From assembly GCA_002690925.1 (NCBI GenBank), contig NZGD01000312.1, forward strand, positions 5,670 through 69,669: a DNA stretch of 64,000 bases. Reading direction: 5' to 3'. Under the pieces are notes generated by a model that was given only the letters and a program-made list of their open reading frames with translations, did no database searches and was not told the DNA's origin. The translations under genes were made by a program, and so were the position numbers. Of the stretch, positions 9,333 through 17,893 are shown one piece after another. This stretch comes from Rhodopirellula sp. (GTDB lineage: Bacteria > Planctomycetota > Planctomycetia > Pirellulales > Pirellulaceae). Each line of letters begins with the position of its first letter. Positions within the stretch are counted from its first letter, which is position 1.

Positions 9333-10361
9333 ATGAGTGAACAAAAAGGGCTCGAAGTCAGCGATGTCTCGCATCAATACGGCAATCGGGTATCAGTAAG
9401 TTCGGCTTGTTTGGAAGTTGAGCCCGGGAACGTCCATTGCCTGCTGGGACACTCCGGGAGCGGCAAAACAACTCTGCTGCGGATCATCGCCGGACTTGAA
9501 AGAGCCCTCACCGGAGAAATCAATATTGCTGGAAAGAGGGTAGCTGGTGAAGGAATCCACCAACCCACTGAAAACCGTGCGATTGGATTCGTGTTTCAAA
9601 ACTATGCGCTCTTTCCACACCTTTCGGTACTGCGGAATGTCATGTTTGGAATCACACGTCGTTCCCGAAAAGAAAAGCGGGAACTTGCCATGAACCTACT
9701 CCGACAGGTTGAGTTAAGTGAATACGCCCGCTCCATGCCTCATGCTTTGAGCGGTGGGCAACAACAACGGGTCGCGTTAGCACGCGCTCTGGCGCGGAAG
9801 CCTGCTGTCATGTTGCTTGACGAACCATTTTCTGAACTCGATTCACGGCTTCGTTCAGAGGTGCGGGAGATCACACTTCGCGTCCTCCGCGCCTCTGACG
9901 CGGCGACTCTGATGGTCACCCACGATCCCCAAGAAGCACTCACTGCTGGCGATATGGTGAGCGTCATGCGTGAAGGCTTGATCGAGCAAACTGCCTCGCC
10001 ACACCACCTGTACAACCACCCCGTCAATGAACATACGGCTCGGATCTTTGGAGTCATTAATAGCATTCCGCCAACTTCCAACTTACACCGCAAATTGTCC
10101 CCGGCCGACGGTAACGAGAACAGGCTAGTTCGCCCTGAACAGATTCACCTTGCACAGATCAATGCTGACCGGCAGTCACGGCCTTCGCACGGTAACCAGG
10201 GGGTGATTGTTCAAATCAACTACGAAGGCCCTACCGTACTGATTCAATCTCAACTGGCATCCGGGCGTTTGATTTGGACACGCGAGTTTACCCCCACAAA
10301 ACGTCATCTCGGAGAAGCCGTCCAACTCGTGCTCACACAGCATACTTGCAGCGACGGGTGA
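9333..10361 (+). CDS. Ferric iron ABC transporter ATPase (FbpC type)
   Basis: A 342-residue nucleotide-binding subunit with Walker A GHSGSGKTT (39-47), a Q-loop (VFQNYALFPH, about 88-97), ABC signature LSGGQQQR (139-146), Walker B VMLLDEP (159-165) and the switch histidine in MVTHDP. Residues after about 240 form a TOBE-like C-terminal domain (VRPEQIHLAQI) typical of FbpC/PotA-type importers. It energises the permease encoded 10 bases upstream. The three iron genes form a complete operon (6600-10361). It ends 46 bases before the convergent minus-strand pair. Confidence 0.93.
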   Translation: MSEQKGLEVSDVSHQYGNRVSVSSACLEVEPGNVHCLLGHSGSGKTTLLRIIAGLERALTGEINIAGKRVAGEGIHQPTENRAIGFVFQNYALFPHLSVLRNVMFGITRRSRKEKRELAMNLLRQVELSEYARSMPHALSGGQQQRVALARALARKPAVMLLDEPFSELDSRLRSEVREITLRVLRASDAATLMVTHDPQEALTAGDMVSVMREGLIEQTASPHHLYNHPVNEHTARIFGVINSIPPTSNLHRKLSPADGNENRLVRPEQIHLAQINADRQSRPSHGNQGVIVQINYEGPTVLIQSQLASGRLIWTREFTPTKRHLGEAVQLVLTQHTCSDG

Positions 10362-10387
10362 TCATTATCGCAATTCCCCGCTGACCG

Positions 10388-10407
10388 ACTTCGCATCACG
10401 ACGAAGT
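10388..10407. terminator. Weak hairpin between convergent genes
   Basis: A 6-bp stem (ACTTCG/CGAAGT) with an 8-base loop lies in the 46-base gap between the iron ATPase gene and the convergent unknown gene. A short T-rich stretch follows on the plus strand. It is only a modest intrinsic-terminator candidate. Confidence 0.3.
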
Positions 10408-11373
10408 TCATTTCGCAATTTTGGCGATCGCTTTCATTTTACGGAACGCCCAATATTTGAGACTTCCCCAAATGACAACAAAGACACCAACAAACGCCAT
10501 CACGGTGAGATAGACGGGGCGCAGGTAGTTGGTCGACACATGAGATGCAACTTCACCACCAGCTTCCATCGCTCGATCTACAAATCCACTCTTGCTGATA
10601 AGAACAGGATTCCCGTCAGCGTCAAACACAATTTCGTCGCCACCAAGAATCCGCTCTGGTTCAGCAAGGATCACTGTGGTCGCTGCAACCGTAAACAGCG
10701 TTTTGCCGGGATTCGCCTCCACAAAGCGTCCGACAAAACCTACCATCTGCTCTGTGTTTCCTTTCAGCATCCCGACCAGCCCTGCTTTTTGAGTAGCTGG
10801 CAATTTTCCGATGTCATCTGCATGACGAGCCACAACAATCGCTTGATCGGTTGTCATTTTCGAAGCGAGCTCCACACCTTCGTCGCCAAAGCTGCGTACG
10901 AAGAACAAACCCACACCAGGATGTTGCAACTCCATTCTCAGCGCTGATCCTCCATGCACAGCAATCGCCTCGGCTAGTTCACGCCCAGGCTTTCCCGCCG
11001 CCAACTTTGTCAAAGCCAACTTGACCTGCGCCGGAGGCAAATCATCGAGAGTACGAATCAAAGGCACAAGCGACGGGGCATTGTCCAATGCCGCCAAAGC
11101 GTCAGGCCCGTATTTCCCAGTGAACTTGGCGACCTGCTCCACTGCTTCATCACCGCCCTGTCGCGTAGCCGTCGTCACAACCCGCTCCATAATCTCATTG
11201 CCGCCTCTCCTAGACAAATACTCCGTTGCTTCCTCGCCTCCCTGCTTTCCGAAGTACTTCAAAATCGCCTTTCCTACCGATCCGGCTACCGCTGGAACAG
11301 AAGCACCGGCTACCGGAATTTGTCCTAGACAGAGAACCAGGCAATAAGCGAATATAAAAGCGATGCGTCTCAT
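10408..11373 (-). CDS. Unknown secreted/membrane-anchored helical protein
   Basis: I do not recognise this 321-residue protein. It has an N-terminal signal peptide (about 1-25). A long, mostly helical, Gly/Ala-rich body contains repeated short units with GGxEA/GGDEA patterns (residues ~40-85), and one membrane helix near the C-terminus (about 288-308) precedes a basic tail. The topology suggests an envelope protein with a large periplasmic part held by a C-terminal anchor. Its ATG lies one base after the stop of the upstream gene, and an internal GGAG is seven bases before it, so the two are translationally coupled and probably act together. The paired gene also has unusual membrane-active-looking segments. 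Confidence 0.65.
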   Translation of the reverse strand: MRRIAFIFAYCLVLCLGQIPVAGASVPAVAGSVGKAILKYFGKQGGEEATEYLSRRGGNEIMERVVTTATRQGGDEAVEQVAKFTGKYGPDALAALDNAPSLVPLIRTLDDLPPAQVKLALTKLAAGKPGRELAEAIAVHGGSALRMELQHPGVGLFFVRSFGDEGVELASKMTTDQAIVVARHADDIGKLPATQKAGLVGMLKGNTEQMVGFVGRFVEANPGKTLFTVAATTVILAEPERILGGDEIVFDADGNPVLISKSGFVDRAMEAGGEVASHVSTNYLRPVYLTVMAFVGVFVVIWGSLKYWAFRKMKAIAKIAK

Positions 11374-11374
11374 C

Positions 11375-12556
11375 TCAATTCTCCACTGTCACAATCTGTT
11401 CGTAGAATCGTTCACGGTAGGCTGCTTCCAAGCGATTGCACACTCTTGGAAGTGCGTCTGCAATACCACCGCTTTCCAGATGACCGGCACCTGGGTCATT
11501 GGCAGCTTCAAGAGAGCCAGTTCGAGACTCGCCCCCATATAAAATCGCCCGCTCGAGCGACGCTAAATAATCTTTCAACTGCAACTCCATTTCTTCTTCG
11601 AACTGCTCCGTCATCCACCAGTCAATCGCTAATCCGATTACCAGACCAACGCCCAGGCCGACCGCAGTCCCGACAGGTCCGGCAAGACTTCCACCACCGG
11701 CCCCAGTTGCCCCCGCCCCGGCGGTGGCACCACCGGCAGCTGCCGCAGTCGTTGCAGCCATAGCTCCAAAACGAACCAAGACACCAGATACAAGCGTCAC
11801 TGCGGCGTAACTCCCCGCTTCACTGATCACCAAAACAGTCAGCGCGTTGTAGACACTGGCACTCCCCTGTTCAGCAGAATATTCACTCAACTGCTTGGCG
11901 ACAGATTGATAGAAACTCTCGTACTCTTGAACCTCAACCTCAGGGAGATCCGCGGTATCAAGACAAGCCTGCACGTTCACCAGCATCCGTTTTTGATTCG
12001 CATCCACTTCATTTCGAAATTGCTCTAGAATCCCGGAAACGTCACTCAGCAGTTTCTGCTCTGAAAACAGATGTTTTTCAAATTTTGCTGCAACAAAGTC
12101 CTCGACCCGTGCATCTTCCGACCACCAACCACCAGGCATCCTGCTGATGATGCCGAACCGAGTCGAAAGACTGGTCAGATCCTCAACAAAAGGTTCGACC
12201 TGTTGACGGTATACCCTGACCTGGCTTTTCAGGCGACTGATACATCGCTCCGCAGCTTCGCGGTTCAGCTGATCGGTTTTCTCAATCTCTGGCTCGACCT
12301 TATCATCGAAAAACGCAGCCCGCTCCACGATTCGATTCGTGGCCTCAACCGGAGCAACGTCACCAACAGCCACCGTTGGCCGTGGAGGTAGCTCAGGCGT
12401 ACGAATCACATCATCAGGCAACCATGCAGTGCTACCGAAAAATGTGACAGAAGCGATCACTGCTGCGACCAGCAAAGCGACGAAAAATGGACGGCCGCCT
12501 GACTTGCGGGCCGCATCATTCGATACGTCCAATTGTTTTGTTTCGTCATGCGACAT
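11375..12556 (-). CDS. Unknown membrane protein with glycine-zipper-like segment
   Basis: No family recognised. The 393-residue protein has one N-terminal membrane helix (about 24-45) and a periplasmic helical/coiled region with many Glu, Gln and Arg (about 80-220). A long small-residue hydrophobic stretch at about 245-310 is rich in GAGATGAGGG- and GxGxGxxxG-type patterns and reads as a glycine-zipper membrane insertion element. It ends WWMTEQFEEEM and continues as an amphipathic helix. It is the first gene of a two-gene operon with the coupled downstream protein. Glycine zippers are common in channel- and pore-forming or membrane-remodelling proteins, but no function can be assigned here. 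Confidence 0.65.
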   Translation of the reverse strand: MSHDETKQLDVSNDAARKSGGRPFFVALLVAAVIASVTFFGSTAWLPDDVIRTPELPPRPTVAVGDVAPVEATNRIVERAAFFDDKVEPEIEKTDQLNREAAERCISRLKSQVRVYRQQVEPFVEDLTSLSTRFGIISRMPGGWWSEDARVEDFVAAKFEKHLFSEQKLLSDVSGILEQFRNEVDANQKRMLVNVQACLDTADLPEVEVQEYESFYQSVAKQLSEYSAEQGSASVYNALTVLVISEAGSYAAVTLVSGVLVRFGAMAATTAAAAGGATAGAGATGAGGGSLAGPVGTAVGLGVGLVIGLAIDWWMTEQFEEEMELQLKDYLASLERAILYGGESRTGSLEAANDPGAGHLESGGIADALPRVCNRLEAAYRERFYEQIVTVEN

Positions 12557-13023
12557 TCAATCGTCCAATATTTTGTAGGTTGAGTATAACGTTCTCAACT
12601 TGTCCCCGCCTGCACCCTGCATTCAGGACCGCAGGGTCGACTCGAAGTGTGTTTGTGGATCGCAAATCAGCAGATTGCATCCTTCTCGCAGAGTCACCAA
12701 ACTGCAAACAGGAGCCGAATCACAGATTGCGATCAATGCCTTGGGTGGCTCAGCTGACCCTGAAAATCCAGTTTGTGACGGGTGCAGCAGGCCACAAACA
12801 ATCTTGTCTGGGGCGCATAAAGCCGGAACATGAGCTGAAATAGTTCGAAAGAACCGTGTTCCAGAGAGTTGCCCTCTCCAAGGAAGCCCGACTGGCCCAG
12901 GTTTCAGTATCGCTGGCTCAGGTCGACTGGTATTGTATCCCCCTCTGCTGGGAAAGCAGTCAACTGACTTCAAAAGGCAGAGTTCAAAAATCCACCGAAA
13001 GACAGCACATAGCGAGAATTATC
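12557..13023. other. Divergent intergenic region with self-complementary segments
   Basis: No gene is visible between the divergent unknown operon and the oxidase. Several segments could pair in RNA: GATCGCAAATC (12658-12668) with GATTGCGATC (12725-12734, one bulge), and GTTTGTG (12651-12657 or 12771-12777) with CACAAAC (12793-12799). A structured leader is possible on either strand, but I match it to no known riboswitch. The open frame continuing upstream of the oxidase (from 12856) lacks coding character and is not taken as part of that gene. Confidence 0.3.
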
Positions 13024-14160
13024 TTGGCAATATGGGACGTCATTGTGATCGGCGTAGGTGGTGTCGGTAGCGCTACCGCAATGCACCTTGCAAAAACAGG
13101 AGTCCGAACGCTTGGAATTGACCAGTACCATGCTGCTCATGACCGAGGAAGTTCACACGGCCAAACACGTATCATTCGGCAAGCCTATTTTGAGCATCCA
13201 TGCTACGTCCCATTGCTGCAGAGGGCCTATGAACTTTGGGATGATTTGGAGCAAAAGTCAAACAAACGACTTTTCCACCGCACGGGGCTCGTCGAACTAG
13301 GCCCCACTGACGGCGTTGTGATTCCAGGAGTTCAAAGCAGTGCAGCGGCCTACGATTTGCCCATTGAAAAGCTAACATCACTCGATATCCATCACAGGTG
13401 GCCTGGAATCAAGGGTGAGAACCACTGGGAAGCCATCGTCGAGCTTAACGCAGGCTTTTTGAAAGTCGAAGAATGTGTTCAAACGCACCTTGATTTAGCC
13501 AGCCGATACGGCTGCAAGCTGGTACATAACTGCAGCGTGCGGCAATGGAGCAGTGATTCACGCGAAGTCAAAGTTGTTACAGATTCTGGTACCGAGAAAG
13601 CAGCGAAATTGGTGATTGCGGGTGGCCCATGGACTCGCTCATTGCTACCAGAATTATCAACGAAGTTACAGATATTCAGAAAACACCAGTACTGGTTTCA
13701 ACCCGAAAATCCCGGGTACCGTGAGCAGGACGGTTTCCCGTGTTTCTTTCACGAGACAGACCGCGGATTCTTTTACGGCTTTCCCTGCTTCAATGGCAAA
13801 GGCGTAAAGATCGCACGTCATAGCGGCGGCCAACCGATCGACACCCCTGATCCTGAGGCAGCAAATTCACAAATCATCGACCAACACGATCGACAACTAG
13901 TACTCGAATACGCATCTAAGTACCTGCCGGGCTTGGGATCCCAATTAACCTGTAGTGCCAACTGCTATTACACGTCGACTCCCGATGAAAACTTCGTGAT
14001 CGATCAACTACCCGGCCATCAAAATGTTACGGTCATCGCGGGGCTGTCAGGACATGGATTCAAATTCGTCAGTGCGCTGGGTGAAATCGCCAGTCAACTC
14101 GCACTCGACTTAACCATGCCGTTTGACTTAGCACCCTTTGCCATCGAGCGATTCGAATGA
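13024..14160 (+). CDS. FAD-dependent sarcosine oxidase / N-methyltryptophan oxidase family
   Basis: A DAO-superfamily flavoenzyme. The dinucleotide-binding motif GVGGVG directly follows DVIVI at the N-terminus. RGSSHGQTRIIR is the conserved monomeric sarcosine oxidase segment next to the flavin, and a C-terminal region contains GLSGHGFKF. I place the start at the TTG at 13024, giving MAIWDVIVIG and 378 residues, close to the ~390 of monomeric sarcosine oxidase. The open frame extends to 12856 but that extension is not protein-like, and no ATG fits. Such enzymes oxidise secondary amines such as sarcosine or N-methyl amino acids to aldehyde, amine and H2O2. The exact substrate cannot be told. 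It stands alone. Confidence 0.82.
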   Translation: MAIWDVIVIGVGGVGSATAMHLAKTGVRTLGIDQYHAAHDRGSSHGQTRIIRQAYFEHPCYVPLLQRAYELWDDLEQKSNKRLFHRTGLVELGPTDGVVIPGVQSSAAAYDLPIEKLTSLDIHHRWPGIKGENHWEAIVELNAGFLKVEECVQTHLDLASRYGCKLVHNCSVRQWSSDSREVKVVTDSGTEKAAKLVIAGGPWTRSLLPELSTKLQIFRKHQYWFQPENPGYREQDGFPCFFHETDRGFFYGFPCFNGKGVKIARHSGGQPIDTPDPEAANSQIIDQHDRQLVLEYASKYLPGLGSQLTCSANCYYTSTPDENFVIDQLPGHQNVTVIAGLSGHGFKFVSALGEIASQLALDLTMPFDLAPFAIERFE

Positions 14161-14304
14161 CAATCAAGTGACGTCGAAACGAGCGGGGAACAGCGCGAAA
14201 AGCGTGCGTTTAAATTCATCGATAAATCTGAAGCACACACCATCTTCACACCCATGCGGTGCGTTTTTTCAATCTGCAGTGCCTTCACCAGTTTGGGGTC
14301 GATT

Positions 14305-15201
14305 TCACTGAGCCCAGAAATCAATCACCCTTACCTTATCTAGCACTGGTTTCAGCACCTCCACAAAAGCCAGATGGTCGGGATGTGGCAAGTACACTTC
14401 GCGTCCTTCCTCGGAATCAAACGTGACCATGAAGCAATGGGTAAAGCCATCATCATGACTCTCAGGACTGTTATTAGTTCCCCACTCGAAAGCTTTGATC
14501 GAATCAATTTTTTCGGGCAGAGCGACAAAGGCTTGCTCCACTTTCTTCACGGCGGCTGGATCAGCGCCATCCTTGAACTTGAAAAACACAGCGTGTTTCA
14601 GCTCTTTCTTGATTTCGTTTTGATGAGGCGTGCCCCAATAATCGATCACAAACACATCTTTCATGTGTGGCCTGAGTGCGTCTGCAAACTCACCTGTGTG
14701 AGCAGGATGGGGAAGATAAACCTCCCTCCCCGCTTCATCTTTGAAAGTCAAAAGAAATCCATGAGTGAATCCATCATCGAGATTCTCTGGACTGTTATTT
14801 GTGCCCCATTGAAAATCCACGATCGAATCAATTTTGCTGGGCAAGGCTGCAAACGCTGTTGTGACACCCGCAATATTTTCTTCTGTTGAATCTTCATTGA
14901 ACGAAAAGAAGACTGCGTGTCGCAACAGTTTTTCATCAACATCATTCACCGTTGGCTCCTTGTCCGTCTTGACGGGCTGTTCTTCTATCAGGCCAGCCTC
15001 GGAAACTGGCTCATCCGACTCCCCGAGCGTGTTGCCGCTTTCCGCCATTACGGGGACGGGCTTCGAATCGCAGCCGCATAGTGAAGCCCCCAAAAAAAGC
15101 ATGCTCAGAGCACATGCTGTCACAGTCATCTGGTTTGATAAGCGAGCAGCTTGGGCAAGTCGCGTTCGGAGCCGCAACAGCGGCATAAAAAAGGAGTTCA
15201 T
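14305..15201 (-). CDS. Secreted tandem Dabb (stress-responsive alpha/beta-barrel) domain protein
   Basis: After a signal sequence ending LCGC (probable lipobox) and an acidic linker, the protein has two near-identical domains (about 90-190 and 195-298). Each begins LxHAVFFxF and contains the FxWGTNNSPE and REVYLPHP segments. These are typical Dabb domains, which form ferredoxin-like dimeric barrels; two in one chain may form an internal dimer. The biochemical role of most Dabb proteins is unknown. The open frame extends to 15288, but the 29 extra residues are not signal-like; the ATG at 15201 gives a better lipoprotein start, and an inner ATG (15129) is also possible. Confidence 0.75.
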   Translation of the reverse strand: MNSFFMPLLRLRTRLAQAARLSNQMTVTACALSMLFLGASLCGCDSKPVPVMAESGNTLGESDEPVSEAGLIEEQPVKTDKEPTVNDVDEKLLRHAVFFSFNEDSTEENIAGVTTAFAALPSKIDSIVDFQWGTNNSPENLDDGFTHGFLLTFKDEAGREVYLPHPAHTGEFADALRPHMKDVFVIDYWGTPHQNEIKKELKHAVFFKFKDGADPAAVKKVEQAFVALPEKIDSIKAFEWGTNNSPESHDDGFTHCFMVTFDSEEGREVYLPHPDHLAFVEVLKPVLDKVRVIDFWAQ

Positions 15202-15513
15202 AGTGATTCTAATGCCATTCTGTTTTTGGCGGAGGGGGAAGGACGGCCACTTCAACTGGTAACTGCTCGCAGATACGGATCTCGCCATGTCCTACCACGC
15301 TGAGCGAATATTTTCAAATTGACAGCTTTCCGTCTGCCAGCATCCTAAAACCGAACAGGTTATCCACACCCCAAAGATGACCCAACTGAATCGATCCAAC
15401 CCGTTATTTGCGTAACTGCACGCAAAAACGGATCCGTGACTTCACCTGCACAGGCTGGTTTGGGTAGCGTACATGCCTCCTTGATCCACGCCCTTATTCC
15501 GCGACGGACGCAC
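15202..15513. other. Divergent promoter region
   Basis: This lies between the tandem-Dabb gene (minus) and the acidic unknown gene (plus). No gene is seen. It holds the hairpin described at 15401-15431. The open frame of the plus-strand gene extends back to 15436, but its ATG at 15514 fits the protein better. Confidence 0.4.
15401..15431. promoter_or_regulatory. Bulged inverted repeat upstream of the acidic unknown gene
   Basis: TTTGCGT (15407-15413) and ACGCAAA (15420-15426) form a perfect 7-bp dyad with a six-base loop. It is extended by CCGT/ACGG after a small bulge. It lies about 85 bp before the ATG at 15514 in a divergent promoter region, so it could be an operator or a 5'-UTR hairpin. 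No factor can be named. Confidence 0.3.
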
Positions 15514-16527
15514 ATGACCCCCGACGACAGCTACGAAACTCCTTTTCAAACAGACGACGACACACAAGCAGGCGACGCCCCCCGAGCCGGCGAAGCAAAT
15601 GCCGGCGACGCAGATATTGAATCGAAGCCCGAGAACTCCGCTTCCGAGAACTTGGCCCATCCCGACGACGTTGCCGAGGCTGATGCTGCTGAAGACGCCT
15701 GGAACAAGGCCGACTCCGACGCAAAATCGGAAACCAGCGACGAAGACGAAGGGCATCTTGCTGAACTGGCCCAACCCTTTGTGGGACTTTGGAACAGCCT
15801 GATCAGCACAACAAACTGGGAAAAAGGCCGCATCATTAGCCAGTGGCGTGAAGCACTGGTCGAATCAGGTGTCGATTCCCACCAATACTCTGATGAAGCG
15901 TGGGTTCGACGTGTAGGCGGCGTTACTGCGCCACACGTGGGACGATTGCGTCGCGTACATGATCGCTTCGCCACTACCTATGACACCTATGCAGGGCTCT
16001 ACTGGAGTCACTTTCTTGCAGCTCTGGACTGGGATGATGCCCCGATGTGGCTTGAAGGTGCCGCCGGTGAGTCATGGAGTGTTTCACAAATGCGCAACAA
16101 GCGCTGGGAAGCTGAGGGCGCTGTCGAATCAAAACGCCCCACAAGCAGTGAAATTGTTGAAGTCGATACCGACGAGGATGTCGTACTTCCGGCTCAGGGC
16201 GGCGGGCGAACCAAAGAGTATGGTGAAGACTCAGGTGTTGCTTCGGGACCTTTGCACGAGTCACCTGACTTCGGTGAAGGAGAAGAACTTAGCACCATGG
16301 GAGGTGGCGATACCGTCGCTGCGAATGCTGCGAGTGTTGCCCAAGATCAAAGTGATGAGCCAACCGTTCAACCATTCGCCGGACTGCCGGAACTTCCCGA
16401 TGATGTCGCGGATGCCTTTGAAGCCCTAAAATTAGCTGTGCTTCGTCACAAAACGGCAGGATGGGCCGACACCGATGCCGAGAGCGTTCAAAAGTACTTG
16501 GATGCCTTTACCATTCTGATGCGGTAA
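15514..16527 (+). CDS. Acidic cytoplasmic protein of unknown function with helix-turn-helix-like core
   Basis: The 337-residue protein begins with ~85 very acidic, Asp/Ala/Glu-rich residues that are probably disordered. A conserved-looking tryptophan-rich core (about 87-205) follows, containing NWEKGRIISQWREAL, a segment resembling a helix-turn-helix (AWVRRVGGVTAPHVGRLRR), a WSHFLAAL helix and ESWSVSQMR. The linker is acidic and the C-terminal helix short. There is no signal peptide or membrane helix. The core is reminiscent of DNA-binding or ParB-like helical domains, but I cannot name the family. The ATG at 15514 is preferred to the longer frame from 15436. Confidence 0.65.
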   Translation: MTPDDSYETPFQTDDDTQAGDAPRAGEANAGDADIESKPENSASENLAHPDDVAEADAAEDAWNKADSDAKSETSDEDEGHLAELAQPFVGLWNSLISTTNWEKGRIISQWREALVESGVDSHQYSDEAWVRRVGGVTAPHVGRLRRVHDRFATTYDTYAGLYWSHFLAALDWDDAPMWLEGAAGESWSVSQMRNKRWEAEGAVESKRPTSSEIVEVDTDEDVVLPAQGGGRTKEYGEDSGVASGPLHESPDFGEGEELSTMGGGDTVAANAASVAQDQSDEPTVQPFAGLPELPDDVADAFEALKLAVLRHKTAGWADTDAESVQKYLDAFTILMR

Positions 16528-16620
16528 GGCATCAAAACAGAGTTCAGTCTTCTTGTGTCCGTCAGCACGAGAAGACTCAGCCCCATAGAAAGAGCCACAC
16601 AAAAGTGCAAACCAAACAGT

Positions 16621-16650
16621 ACCTTGGGAAAGGTACCGGAATTCCCAGGT
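16621..16650. terminator. Hairpin between convergent genes
   Basis: ACCTTGGGAA and TTCCCAGGT form a nine-pair stem with one bulged T and an 11-12 base loop in the convergent gap. On the minus strand it is followed by a T-rich stretch, fitting termination of the deacetylase gene; it may also stop the plus-strand transcript. Confidence 0.45.
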
Positions 16651-16676
16651 GACGTTCAGCCGCTGTTTCGTCCCCC

Positions 16677-17426
16677 TTACAGGACGGTCGCAACGAGATC
16701 ATCCACAGCGAATGGTTTGGCTGCTACGAACGACTCGCCCGCCGTGCAACCTGCAGCAGCCCCTGTCACTGTTGCTGCTGCCCGAACACGATCCAAAATT
16801 CCGGCTTTGTGCGAAAACTGCGTTTTGTAGCATTCAATCGACGCCAGCTTTGCCGTGATCGTATCTGTCACGTCGACCGTCAGATGGTGCGAGTGGCCGA
16901 AAATGGTATCTGGTTCGACCGCAAGTCGATAATACAGATGACGACCAATGGTATGCACGGGAAGCCCAGCAAAGTACTCGTCCCACTTCGTCAAACGGCT
17001 GTAGAAGATTGCGGCATCAGTGATCTGCATTGCCTGCCAATGATCAGGCGAGGCCATGGGAGTTTTTGCCCCAAAGCCCAGCACCAGTTGCGGTCGCCAA
17101 CGCCGAAACTGTGACGCCAAGGCCACCCTAGCCTCAAAACAGTCAAACAGCCTGCGGTTGGGTAGATCAAGCTGTATGCGTTCCTGCACTCCAAGCGCTC
17201 GCGCAGCCGCCTGTGCTTCAGCCAGCCGGATTTCGGGGCCCGGAGAATGGGGGGTCGGTTCCCCGTCGGTCAAGTCAACGATGCCGACTCGATACCCCTG
17301 TGAAACAAGCTTGGCCAACGTCCCCCCACACGCAATCTCGACATCATCCGGGTGCGCACCAACTGCGATCACATCCAAAGATTCGGGTAAATCATCACTT
17401 GTCTGCTTCATCGATTTTATACTCAT
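16677..17426 (-). CDS. PIG-L/LmbE family deacetylase, BshB1-like
   Basis: A 249-residue zinc-dependent deacetylase. The N-terminal VGAHPDDVE motif (about 22-30) supplies two zinc ligands and the catalytic Asp. The LTDGEPTPHSPG and EIRLAEAQAAARALGV segments are typical of the family, and a downstream PDHWQA replaces the usual HPDH-type motif. GHSHHLTVDVT near 175-185 carries further histidines. BshB1 enzymes deacetylate N-acetylglucosaminyl-malate in bacillithiol synthesis; related proteins deacetylate other GlcNAc conjugates. Without BshA or BshC nearby the pathway is inference. A second in-frame ATG 15 bases downstream is an alternative start. Confidence 0.8.
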   Translation of the reverse strand: MSIKSMKQTSDDLPESLDVIAVGAHPDDVEIACGGTLAKLVSQGYRVGIVDLTDGEPTPHSPGPEIRLAEAQAAARALGVQERIQLDLPNRRLFDCFEARVALASQFRRWRPQLVLGFGAKTPMASPDHWQAMQITDAAIFYSRLTKWDEYFAGLPVHTIGRHLYYRLAVEPDTIFGHSHHLTVDVTDTITAKLASIECYKTQFSHKAGILDRVRAAATVTGAAAGCTAGESFVAAKPFAVDDLVATVL

Positions 17427-17539
17427 TACTGAGGTAGTTTCCGCGAGACTGGTACCTTGCTTACGTATTCAGGAGGGCCGTTTGCTGGAATGTCAATGAT
17501 TCTGCTTGACACAATCCACACAATCGGCACAAGCATACT

Positions 17540-17723
17540 TTCAACCTCGTGCTTTCACCAAATTACGTAATAGAATTCATCGGAATTCCCGTGTTCGGAA
17601 TTCATTGGGACTATTGTTGTTTCGTGACGGGCACGCAACTGCCAGCGAGAACAACACCAAGATATTAAGCGTCCCCCCGTGCGAGGCGGAGTCGGTCTTC
17701 CGAGATCGGCTTCGCCTTTTTTT
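17540..17723 (+). ncRNA. Candidate small RNA ending in a strong intrinsic terminator
   Basis: This 467-base gap has no plus-strand gene, yet it contains a textbook plus-strand terminator (17684-17723). Upstream of it are two further hairpins. One is GAATTC-4-GAATTC at 17572-17588. The other is a nine-pair stem (17616-17624 with 17646-17655) enclosing a GGCA/TGCC hairpin at 17630-17643. A C-rich single-stranded stretch (CCCCCC, about 17673-17678) precedes the terminator. A TTGACA at 17506-17511 could be a -35 box, though the nearest -10-like sequence (CATACT, 17534-17539) is spaced too far. Start and family are unknown; it does not resemble tmRNA, SRP RNA or RNase P RNA. Confidence 0.4.
17684..17723 (+). 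terminator. Strong rho-independent terminator with no upstream plus-strand gene
   Basis: Bases 17684-17717 form a 15-pair stem (three G-T pairs) closed by a four-base loop, starting AGGCG and ending CGCCT. A run of T to 17723 follows directly. The T-run lies only on the plus side, so the direction is clear. Both neighbouring genes are on the minus strand. Confidence 0.8.
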
Positions 17724-17893
17724 ATGCGCCAGCGTTTGCTCTGGGATGCCTCAGAGCTTGCTCAGAATTACCAAAACATAATCCTGAGTCTCAACTAACC
17801 TGAATGCCAAGGGCCGCATGCATCTAGCCACCAGACCTTCATCCAGAGCCCCGCGGTTCGACCACCCCCCGCAATGAACAACTTCGGCAGGCT

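Noticed and set aside
12856..13023. N-terminal extension of the sarcosine-oxidase-like gene
   Set aside because: The extension is not protein-like; the family starts right before DVIVIG, fitting TTG at 13024.
17848..17875. tRNA-like T-arm (GGTTCGACC)
   Set aside because: The flanking arms do not pair and no acceptor or anticodon stem is present.
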